Of a stretch of 32,792 nucleotides of DNA, positions 1 through 6,623 are shown piece by piece. Under the pieces are notes generated by a model. The model was given only the letters and a program-made list of their open reading frames with translations, was not told where the DNA came from and ran no database searches. Within the stretch, counting starts at the first letter, position 1. Each line of letters begins with the position of its first letter. Position numbers and translations under genes: made by a program. Source of the DNA: Anaerolineae bacterium (lineage in GTDB: Bacteria; Chloroflexota; Anaerolineae; B4-G1; SLSP01); the NCBI GenBank assembly GCA_016931185.1, contig JAFGFI010000479.1, forward strand, positions 1 through 32,792. The letters are read 5' to 3'.

Positions 1-32
1 AGCGCGGCAACGAAAAATCACCCTCTTAAATT

Positions 33-46
33 GCGGCTTTAGCCGC
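33..46. repeat. Small palindrome (REP-like) upstream of moaA
   Basis: GCGGCT and AGCCGC form a perfect 6-bp stem around a 2-nt TT loop. No T-run follows, so it is not a clear terminator for the gene to the left. It resembles the other short palindromes scattered through this window. Positions 1-95 show no coding region. Confidence 0.5.
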
Positions 47-158
47 TCCCAACGGATGGTAACCAACTGGCTGAGCAGTTACTAAAAATGGTTAAATGGA
101 GGTAGTGGCTATTGCCAGCCTTACATTTGGAAGTAGAATGGACGCAACAGGGTGTTTT

Positions 159-1142
159 ATGCTTGAAGATACTTACCACCGGATCATTGACTACTTGCGC
201 ATCTCCATCACGGATCGATGTAATTTGCGCTGTGTGTACTGTATGCCGGAAGAGGGCGTGCAAACCTGTTCCCATGATGAAATCTTGCGCTATGAAGAAA
301 TCGAGCGCGTGGTGCGCGTGGCGGCGGCGCTGGGCATCCGCAAGGTGCGCCTGACCGGGGGGGAGCCGTTGGTGCGTTTGGGGGTTGTGGCCCTGGTGCG
401 GGCACTGGCCCACATCCCCGGTATTGAAGATTTAGCTATGACCACGAATGGGATACTGTTGGCGCGTCACGCGCCATCTCTGGCGGAGGCGGGCCTGCGA
501 CGGGTCAATATTAGCCTGGATACATTGCACCCGGAACGTTTCCGTGCTATTACCCGTTGGGGGGAGTTGGACGCGGTCCTTGAAGGGATCGCGGCGGCCT
601 TCGCTGCCGGATTGGAGCCGGTTAAAATTAACACTGTGGTCATACGCGGGCAGAACGATGATGAAGTTGTCGCGTTGGCGCGCAAAGCCACGGAGTCAGG
701 CTGGCACCTGCGTTTTATCGAATGGATGCCGGTAGGAGATGCCGCGGAGCAGGATTGGCACGCGCGCGTCGTCACGGCGGCCGAGATTCGCGCCCATATT
801 GAGGCAGAATTGGGGGCATTGGTACCTGCCACGGTGAACGGCGCGGGACCGGCGCGCACCTATAAGGTGCCCGGCGCGCCGGGCACACTGGGCTTTATCA
901 GCGCGGTCAGTGAGCATTTTTGCGCGACCTGCAACCGGCTGCGATTGACGGCAGACGGCAAGCTGCGCCCCTGTTTGCTGGCGGCGGACGAGATTGACCT
1001 GCGCGCGGCATTGCGGCAGGGGGCCGGTGAGGCGGACCTTAAAGCGCTGTTGCAGAAGGCTATCCAGGCCAAGCCGTTGAGCCATCACCTGGCCGACCAT
1101 ATTCAGGTCCGGGATCGGGCTATGGCACAGATTGGCGGATAA
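159..1142 (+). CDS. moaA: GTP 3',8-cyclase MoaA (radical SAM)
   Basis: This is the first enzyme of molybdenum cofactor synthesis. It converts GTP to 3',8-cyclo-7,8-dihydro-GTP, which MoaC turns into cyclic pyranopterin monophosphate. With the start at 159 the protein is 327 residues, the usual MoaA length. The N-terminal radical-SAM cluster is C21-x3-C25-x2-C28 in DRCNLRCVYCMP. The second 4Fe-4S cluster, which binds GTP, is C255-x2-C258-x13-C272. The protein ends in the Gly-Gly tail (G326-G327) typical of active MoaA. The frame is open upstream, with possible starts at 96 and 138. I chose 159 because homologues begin shortly before the (T)IDYLRIS motif, although no start has a strong ribosome-binding site. 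moaC follows 168 bp downstream on the same strand. Identification is firm; the exact start is not. Confidence 0.95.
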   Translation: MLEDTYHRIIDYLRISITDRCNLRCVYCMPEEGVQTCSHDEILRYEEIERVVRVAAALGIRKVRLTGGEPLVRLGVVALVRALAHIPGIEDLAMTTNGILLARHAPSLAEAGLRRVNISLDTLHPERFRAITRWGELDAVLEGIAAAFAAGLEPVKINTVVIRGQNDDEVVALARKATESGWHLRFIEWMPVGDAAEQDWHARVVTAAEIRAHIEAELGALVPATVNGAGPARTYKVPGAPGTLGFISAVSEHFCATCNRLRLTADGKLRPCLLAADEIDLRAALRQGAGEADLKALLQKAIQAKPLSHHLADHIQVRDRAMAQIGG

Positions 1143-1147
1143 GATTA

Positions 1148-1254
1148 GGATGTGTTTCGTTGCGTTAGTGGGGACGTCAAACGTCAAACGTCAAACGTCA
1201 AATGGGAACGCATTTTGACGTTTGACGTTTGACGTTTGAGAATGAAACACATCC
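1148..1254. repeat. Nested inverted repeat built of CGTCAAA heptamers, between moaA and moaC
   Basis: The outer arms GGATGTGTTTC (1148-1158) and GAAACACATCC (1244-1254) are perfect 11-bp complements. Inside them, four tandem CGTCAAA-type heptamers (about 1174-1202) face four TTTGACG heptamers (about 1214-1239), giving a second, roughly 26-bp inverted repeat. The transcript could fold into a long two-level hairpin with a short top loop. It sits just after the moaA stop and ends 56 nt before moaC. It could be a terminator or attenuator, an mRNA-stabilising element, or a mobile palindrome; no U-tract follows. Confidence 0.85.
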
Positions 1255-1310
1255 ATGCGATTATGTTTGAACGTTAGTCGCACAGATCGAATGTAACGGG
1301 GAGAATCGTT

Positions 1311-1784
1311 ATGTCGTTAAGTCACGTTGATTCAGAGGGTCATATCCGTATGGTGGATGTGGGCAATAAGCCGGATACGGAGCGCGTCGCCGTCGCGCGC
1401 GGCGCCGTCTATATGCAGCCGGAGACCTTGCGCCTCATCATCGAAAATGGATTACCTAAGGGGGATGTGCTGACCACGGCCAGGCTGGCGGGCGTGATGG
1501 CGGCAAAGCAAACTTCTAACTTGATCCCGCTGTGTCATCCGCTGCTATTGACGCAAATTAGTGTGGATTTCGAGATAGATGAGGAAGCGTCGTGTATCCT
1601 CATCACGGCGATGGTGCGCACGCGCGGCAAAACCGGTGTGGAGATGGAGGCTCTGACCGCCGTCAGTGTTGCGGCACTGACGATTTACGATATGGCGAAA
1701 GCCGTCGAAAAGACTATGCGTATCACGGACATCCGCCTGGTCAGTAAGCAAGGCGGTAAAAGCGGGGACGTTTTCTTAGAATAG
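1311..1784 (+). CDS. moaC: Cyclic pyranopterin monophosphate synthase MoaC
   Basis: MoaC takes the MoaA product to cyclic pyranopterin monophosphate, the second step of molybdenum cofactor synthesis, as a cytosolic hexamer. The 157-residue protein is full length for the family. Family landmarks are all present: the KGDVL lysine at K50, LCHP with H76, GVEMEALT with E111 and E113, and YDMAK with D127 and K130, which match the active-site residues known from Escherichia coli MoaC. The start ATG has a GGGGAG ribosome-binding site at 1298-1303. It lies downstream of moaA on the same strand, so the two steps are probably co-expressed, though the hairpin between them could uncouple them. No other moa, moe or mob gene is in the window. 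Confidence 0.97.
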   Translation: MSLSHVDSEGHIRMVDVGNKPDTERVAVARGAVYMQPETLRLIIENGLPKGDVLTTARLAGVMAAKQTSNLIPLCHPLLLTQISVDFEIDEEASCILITAMVRTRGKTGVEMEALTAVSVAALTIYDMAKAVEKTMRITDIRLVSKQGGKSGDVFLE

Positions 1785-1800
1785 AACTCCCGATAAGGGT

Positions 1801-1846
1801 TTCTTTACAATTTGCCAATTTGCGATTTGTAAATTTGCGATTTTTA
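1801..1846. repeat. Degenerate 7/8-nt repeats (AATTTGC / GATTTGT)
   Basis: The stretch between moaC and the CotH-like gene is made of imperfect units such as AATTTGCC, AATTTGCG and ATTTGTAA. It is AT-rich and resembles the heptamer arrays seen elsewhere in the window. Confidence 0.45.
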
Positions 1847-1859
1847 AAGGGGGAGAGGA

Positions 1860-3587
1860 TTGCGGATCGGTCAATCGAAGAACATAGCTCAGCGCGCGCG
1901 GTTTTGGGGGAGTGGCGTGCTGGTCCTGGCGATATTTGCCTTGGGTGTGTGGGTAGGACACCAGGGAGGCTATGCTGCGCTGGGAGAGTTATGGTCTGTG
2001 CCGGTGCAAATATTTTCATGGTTTCAGGGAAATGTAGCCTCAGATAAACTTCCTTATTTAGTGTTGGATATAGACTTCTCCGCCTATAGTACTTTGCTCC
2101 AACAGCGCGAAACTGCCGTCTATATCCCTTCCGGCAGTGATTTTGTGACGGCGACGGTGCGGGTGGATGCGAATGAGGCCGTGCCCATCCGGGTCCGGTC
2201 GATGGAAGGTTTGACACATTCGTCAGGATTGGGTGAATTTGCCCCCGGTGATGATAAATGGAATTTTGAAGTGCGTACCCGGCAGGAGTACTTGGTTTTA
2301 GGTATGCAGCGCTTTTATCTGATGGATCCTGCGGATAATAACTGGCTTAACCAGTGGGCTTTTGCACAGGCGTTGGCGCGTGAAGGGGTGTTGGCTGCGC
2401 GTTATCAATTTGTGCAATTGGTGATCAACGGCGCGAACTATGGGATTTATGCGGTGCAAGAGGGCTTTGGCGCGGAGTTACCGCTATCACAGGGGCGTCC
2501 CGAGGGCATCATCATGCGGTTTGACACGACGCGATTGTGGGAATCCTTGTTGCGTTATAGCGCGGGGCAGGGGGAGGGCGCGCTTGAGGCTATGTATGCA
2601 GATCCGGTAGCCAATCTTTCGTTGAGGGATGTGCAATACTTTGAAGTGGATACACTGCGAGATGCGGAGATTGCGGATGACCCGGAGCTGGCCGCGCAAA
2701 AGAACGCAGCCATCGGGCTGCTTCGCGCCCTTCAAACGGGAGAGGCGCGCGCCTCTGACGTGTTTGAGGTGACGCAGTATGGTCGTTTCCTGGCGTTGGT
2801 GGAGTTATGGGGGGCTACCGGCGGAACGGCGTTGACGAACCTGCATTATTATTATCATCCTGTGACGGCGCGGCTTGAACCCATAGGCTTTAATGCGAAT
2901 GCTTTAGGAAATGACGGTCACCTTTCGTTGGCGGCGACTTATCATGACCCGGTGCTTCAGGAAAGTTATGCGCGCGAAGTATGGCGGGTGAGTGATCCTG
3001 CATATTTAGATGAGCTGCAATCGTTGTTGGAGCCTGAATTCCGTCGTTTGCAACAGGTCATCCGTGGAGAGGTAGGAGATGTGTCTCCTCCATGGGAAGC
3101 ATTGCATCAACGGCAGGAGGCGATACGGCTTTCTTTGCAACCGGTGCAATCCGTGTTCGCGTATTTAGGACCCCAAACAACCTCGATGAGTGGGACGTTA
3201 GGGGTAGAGGTGGGCAATATTTTAAATCTGCCGGTGGAGATTGTGGGCTTTGATATCGATGGGGCGACAAATCTGCCTGCCCGTCGCGAATGGATTTCAA
3301 GTGGGGAGGATGCCCTGGTTTTCGACGCATCAGAGCGCGTGGTGTTGCGAGCGGTAACGCCCCAGGATGGAACCGTAGCCATGCACTATGTTGATTTTGA
3401 TCTGCCTCTGATTGAGATTCACCGGTTGGATGCTGAGGTGAGTTTCGTGCAAGAGGTGGAAGTGCGCGTGCAAACCCGGATTTTGGGACTCCCCATGACG
3501 ACGACGACGGTGGCCCGGTATGGATACCCGGATATTGTAAGCCCCCCGGATGTCTTCATCCGCAGTAGTATGAACTCAGGAGAGTAA
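1860..3587 (+). CDS. Membrane-anchored CotH-like protein (degenerate active site)
   Basis: The 575-residue protein has one N-terminal membrane segment (about residues 19-35, preceded by Arg/Lys), so the rest should lie outside the membrane. Residues about 133-203 match the CotH-kinase core: KWNFEVRT, then a segment ending FYLMDPADNNWLNQWAFAQA, then QLVINGANYGIYAVQEGF, the counterpart of the L-N-G-x-Y-x-G-x-Y motif. CotH proteins are atypical, often secreted, kinases. The usual WDxDxxF acidic motif is replaced near residue 343 by EPIGFNANAL, so catalysis is doubtful. The C-terminal third is probably beta-rich. The start is a TTG at 1860 behind GGGGGAGAGG; an internal GTG at 1917 would remove the charged leader. 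The VTC-type gene follows 3 nt later, a pairing known from other bacteria. Family is fairly sure, activity is not. Confidence 0.75.
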   Translation: MRIGQSKNIAQRARFWGSGVLVLAIFALGVWVGHQGGYAALGELWSVPVQIFSWFQGNVASDKLPYLVLDIDFSAYSTLLQQRETAVYIPSGSDFVTATVRVDANEAVPIRVRSMEGLTHSSGLGEFAPGDDKWNFEVRTRQEYLVLGMQRFYLMDPADNNWLNQWAFAQALAREGVLAARYQFVQLVINGANYGIYAVQEGFGAELPLSQGRPEGIIMRFDTTRLWESLLRYSAGQGEGALEAMYADPVANLSLRDVQYFEVDTLRDAEIADDPELAAQKNAAIGLLRALQTGEARASDVFEVTQYGRFLALVELWGATGGTALTNLHYYYHPVTARLEPIGFNANALGNDGHLSLAATYHDPVLQESYAREVWRVSDPAYLDELQSLLEPEFRRLQQVIRGEVGDVSPPWEALHQRQEAIRLSLQPVQSVFAYLGPQTTSMSGTLGVEVGNILNLPVEIVGFDIDGATNLPARREWISSGEDALVFDASERVVLRAVTPQDGTVAMHYVDFDLPLIEIHRLDAEVSFVQEVEVRVQTRILGLPMTTTTVARYGYPDIVSPPDVFIRSSMNSGE

Positions 3588-3590
3588 GTC

Positions 3591-4256
3591 ATGGGACTGC
3601 GCTATGAGTTAAAGCTGATCTGTGATGCGCGCTGGCTGCCCCAGGCACGTTCCTGGATTCGTCTCCATCCATCGGGATTGGGTGTCGCCTATCCCTCACG
3701 CCGGGTGAATAGTATATACCTGGACACGCTGCACATGAGTAGTTTTGCGGCTAATCTGGTAGGGGTTAGCGCGCGGTATAAATTGCGCCTGCGTTGGTAT
3801 GGTGAGGCGACCACAGGGATTCAGACTGTGTTGGAATTGAAGCGAAAGGACAATATGCTCGGCGATAAACTGCAATATGCTCTTCCGTGTATGTTGGATT
3901 TGAACCGGCCGTGGAAGGAGATTGTAGACACTGTGTTCACCGGCGTTCCCTCGGAGTGGCAGGTATGGATGCAGACGATGCGGCATCCAACTTTGTTTAA
4001 CCACTACCAACGGGAATATTATGTAACGTCTGATGGGGTGGTGCGGGTGACGTTAGATTTTGCCCTGGCGGTCTATAATCAGCGGATGACCCAGCGCCCC
4101 AACTTGCGCGCGCGGCAGCCGCTTCCCGGGATTATCGTGTTGGAAATCAAGGCCGGGCAGGATCAAGAAGACCGTTTGCAGGAAATCGTGTCCGAGTTTC
4201 CCATCCCCCGTTCCCGTAACTCGAAGTACGTCAACGGGCTGTTGGCGGCTATGTAG
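3591..4256 (+). CDS. VTC-domain protein (polyphosphate polymerase type)
   Basis: The 221-residue protein is one VTC domain, the triphosphate-tunnel fold that in yeast Vtc4 makes polyphosphate from ATP. Tunnel residues can be picked out: E6 and K8 in YELK, R37-R38 and D45 in the RRVNSIYLDT segment, K64, R66 and R68 in YKLRLRWYG, E82, K84 and K86 in LELKRK, E185 and K187 in VLEIKAG, and K212 in RNSKYVNGL. It lacks membrane segments and is presumably cytosolic. The ATG has an AGGAGAG ribosome-binding site (3578-3584) that overlaps the end of the CotH-like gene, so the two are a two-gene unit. The DUF4956 membrane protein that often accompanies VTC and CotH genes is absent here. The product (polyphosphate or other) is inferred from the family. 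Confidence 0.85.
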   Translation: MGLRYELKLICDARWLPQARSWIRLHPSGLGVAYPSRRVNSIYLDTLHMSSFAANLVGVSARYKLRLRWYGEATTGIQTVLELKRKDNMLGDKLQYALPCMLDLNRPWKEIVDTVFTGVPSEWQVWMQTMRHPTLFNHYQREYYVTSDGVVRVTLDFALAVYNQRMTQRPNLRARQPLPGIIVLEIKAGQDQEDRLQEIVSEFPIPRSRNSKYVNGLLAAM

Positions 4257-4282
4257 TTTGAGAGGATTGGGGATCGTAAAGA

Positions 4283-6508
4283 TTATTGAACCTGGATTGC
4301 AGTCAGCGGCAGGCTGCGTTCTGGAATTTCGACACCTTGCTCATTCCAGACCGGTAAGCGTTCCAGGTCTGGCCAGGTGTACATTCCCACATAGAGATGG
4401 TAGTCGCCGGGGGGCGTATCTGAGGGGAGTTGTAATGGATGGGGATCGGGTACAATTTCACTTGGCAGCCAGGCCAGGGTAGGATAGCGACTCTGTAACG
4501 GTTGCCCGTCATGACTGGCGAGCATTTGACCCTCAGCAGTGAGCAGGTGTAAAAAGACGACATAGTTGTCATCCGGGGGGCGTTGCGCCTCCCAGTAGAG
4601 GGTGACTTCGAAATGGCTGCCGGGAGTGATGACTTCGGGGGCATCCAGTCCGCGCAGGGAAATCTGTTGCCCAAAGTTAGCGTTAATCGGGCGTGGATGG
4701 AGACTTCCGGGCTGGATATCGTTGGCCCAGGGAACCGCGAGGTAGCCTAAAAACAAGATGTTAAACGTGTTGACCTCCGTGCTTTCAAGAGATTGCAGTG
4801 GCGCGAAGGTATAAGTGCCGGGTTCCATGACTGCCAGATCCAGTGTAAGCGCGCCGGCGGGTGTGTCTGGGGAAGTGGTCATAACGATATGCGTGGCAAT
4901 TGTTTGACCGGGATACCATCCGTCCAGTGGCGTTTGGCGTGGAAGCAGGATGTCACTTTGAGCATAGCCATTTCCGTCTATATCTCTCACACGCAGAATA
5001 GTGTGCAGGGGCCGGCTGACCGGTTCCGTGGCGTGCAGCAACAACGTGACATATAACAGATCACCGGCTTGGAGTCGCCGGGGCCAATACGTGTAACTTA
5101 ACAGTTCCACCCCTAATGGCAGCCGGATGTGGGTATCTTGGGGGTCGGCGACATTGACCGGTGTTGGGTGTTGTGATCGCCACACGATGAGGGGCGAGAG
5201 TGGGCTGTAAGCATGAGTAAACGTGTGTACGGGGCGATAGCCAATTTGAAAAGCGTCAGTATGTAGCCATTGATCCCAATCCAAAGTGTTAAAGATGATG
5301 ACATAATCGGGCAGATAACGGTTGATCGCGTGGAAACGGGCGGCCAGAGCTTGCGGATCACGGGTGTTGTCTTGCGAGGAAAGTGTAGATCGCCCGGCAT
5401 AGTAGCCGAGATGCGCCGAACCGAAAATTGTGCCGGTGGGCGCGGCATTGGCCCAAAGCCAGGTGGCAGCCTGTCGTTCGAGTTGGTGACGGGCAACAGG
5501 CCGGAAAACATAGTGGTGTTGGAGGCTGGCAATGTGCGCCAGTTCCAGGAAGCCTCCGATGATCAGTGTACTGCTGAGGGTCAAGGTGGCAAGACTGAGG
5601 TCTGCTTTGACACGTGGTCTGAGCGCGTCTATCAAAGTTTGCACGCCTCGTCCGGTTAAGCAGTATGCCGCGAGGGTCAAGATCGTATAGGTGCTGCTTG
5701 AACCGTCCAGGAACGCGATCAAGCTCCACATGCCGCCTAGCCATTGGGCTGCGCGTGGTAAATTTAGAAATCCGAGACAGATGAAGGGGAGGAATAAATA
5801 GTAGAAGGTGCTTTCTTCGAGGATCTGTTGGAGATATTGCCGGCCAGGTTGTAGGCTCAATGTGGGGAGGACGGGCGCGGGAAGAACGTCTTGCCAGATC
5901 AGAATTCCTAAAAGTAATAGGGTGCCGGTGATGATACTTCCCGATTGCATCGGAACCTGTCGCCACAGTATGCTTTGGGCGAGGAGCAAACACAGGGACA
6001 GTGAGACGGTCACGATATTGAGACGGAGTGCAAGGAGTCCGGCCAATGCCAGCGCGTAGAGGATCTCATGGCGTTTATCGAAGGCATAGAGGGCCAGCGT
6101 CGTACATGCTGCCATCCAGGCCGCTTCACTCCCCAGGGTGGTGACAATAAGAGGACTGGTGATCAACAGCAGAACCGAGAGATAGGCTGTAGCCCTGGAT
6201 GGCAGTAGACGGATGAGACTCCAGGCACTGAGAGTCCATCCGAGTACGCTTAACAACAAAGCTACCTGAGGAATGGCGAAATGCAGCGCGGCCGGTAGTG
6301 CCAGGAGCAACATGTAGAGTGGTGATGTGGGGCAGGCTTTCCAGCCTGCCATAGCTTTTAATTGCCCCATTCCTAATGCGCGTGCTTGTTGGAAGATAAC
6401 ATAAACATCATCCTCAAAGTACGCTCCCCAGGACAGAATGAGCGTGCCGAGGATGAGGAACAAGAGGCCAAATTCTATCCAGGGGGTCATAATACGATTT
6501 TTTATCAT
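4283..6508 (-). CDS. GT-C membrane glycosyltransferase, DDAYI/TSPLW type, with two beta-sandwich tails
   Basis: The 741-residue protein starts with a membrane helix (about 10-29) followed by EDDVYVIFQQAR (E32-D33-D34), the acidic first-loop motif of GT-C enzymes that use polyprenyl-phosphate sugars. TSPLYMLLLALP at 61-72 matches the TSPLW motif of the same families. About ten hydrophobic helices follow, to near residue 310. The extracytoplasmic tail holds two beta-rich domains, about 470-570 and 612-741; the second (VTLYWEA, VVFLHLLTAEG, HDGQP, YVGMYTW) recurs in the genes at 17364 and 20040. Residues around 53-60 (MAGWKACP) are encoded by a palindromic element inserted beside the active-site loop. 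The stop lies 26 bp from the VTC gene, convergent. The start has no ribosome-binding site; an internal ATG at 6490 is an alternative. Donor and acceptor are unknown. Confidence 0.85.
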   Translation of the reverse strand: MIKNRIMTPWIEFGLLFLILGTLILSWGAYFEDDVYVIFQQARALGMGQLKAMAGWKACPTSPLYMLLLALPAALHFAIPQVALLLSVLGWTLSAWSLIRLLPSRATAYLSVLLLITSPLIVTTLGSEAAWMAACTTLALYAFDKRHEILYALALAGLLALRLNIVTVSLSLCLLLAQSILWRQVPMQSGSIITGTLLLLGILIWQDVLPAPVLPTLSLQPGRQYLQQILEESTFYYLFLPFICLGFLNLPRAAQWLGGMWSLIAFLDGSSSTYTILTLAAYCLTGRGVQTLIDALRPRVKADLSLATLTLSSTLIIGGFLELAHIASLQHHYVFRPVARHQLERQAATWLWANAAPTGTIFGSAHLGYYAGRSTLSSQDNTRDPQALAARFHAINRYLPDYVIIFNTLDWDQWLHTDAFQIGYRPVHTFTHAYSPLSPLIVWRSQHPTPVNVADPQDTHIRLPLGVELLSYTYWPRRLQAGDLLYVTLLLHATEPVSRPLHTILRVRDIDGNGYAQSDILLPRQTPLDGWYPGQTIATHIVMTTSPDTPAGALTLDLAVMEPGTYTFAPLQSLESTEVNTFNILFLGYLAVPWANDIQPGSLHPRPINANFGQQISLRGLDAPEVITPGSHFEVTLYWEAQRPPDDNYVVFLHLLTAEGQMLASHDGQPLQSRYPTLAWLPSEIVPDPHPLQLPSDTPPGDYHLYVGMYTWPDLERLPVWNEQGVEIPERSLPLTAIQVQ
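6327..6355. repeat. 29-bp palindromic element, copy 1 (inside CDS)
   Basis: GGCAGGCT (6331-6338) and AGCCTGCC (6343-6350) form a perfect 8-bp stem with a TTCC loop. The flanks match the copy at 8385-8413 in the same orientation, with about four differences in 29 positions. Here it is read on the minus strand as part of the GT-C protein (MAGWKACP). Confidence 0.8.
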
Positions 6509-6515
6509 TAGCGTG

Positions 6516-6543
6516 AGTATAAGGTACTTTGCTTGTTTTTCAA
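6516..6543 (-). promoter_or_regulatory. Sigma70-like promoter for the GT-C gene at 6508
   Basis: On the minus strand TTGAAA (6543-6538) and TATACT (6521-6516) are separated by 16 nt. The expected transcription start, about 7 nt downstream, falls at or next to the ATG at 6508, which has no Shine-Dalgarno sequence. The mRNA may therefore be leaderless, or translation may start at the internal ATG at 6490. Confidence 0.5.
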
Positions 6544-6557
6544 ATGAGATATGGCGG

Positions 6558-6600
6558 GCGGTAGAAAGTAGAGGGTAGACGGAATATGGAATGTAGGATG
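6558..6600. repeat. Degenerate heptamer stretch (GTAGAAA / GTAGAGG type)
   Basis: Upstream of the CotH-family gene the sequence can be cut into imperfect 7-nt units (GTAGAAA, GTAGAGG, GTAGACG, GAATATG, GAATGTA). No clear promoter for the + strand gene was seen in this divergent intergenic region. Confidence 0.4.
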
Positions 6601-6623
6601 CGCAATGCTTAAGTGGAGATATT

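Noticed and set aside
1..158. Molybdenum cofactor riboswitch before moaA
   Set aside because: Only small stem-loops (33-46 and about 66-81) are visible, and I could not match the known multi-stem structure.
39..1187. Long minus-strand reading frames over moaA
   Set aside because: They are antisense to a clear radical-SAM gene, have no recognisable motifs and no ribosome-binding site.
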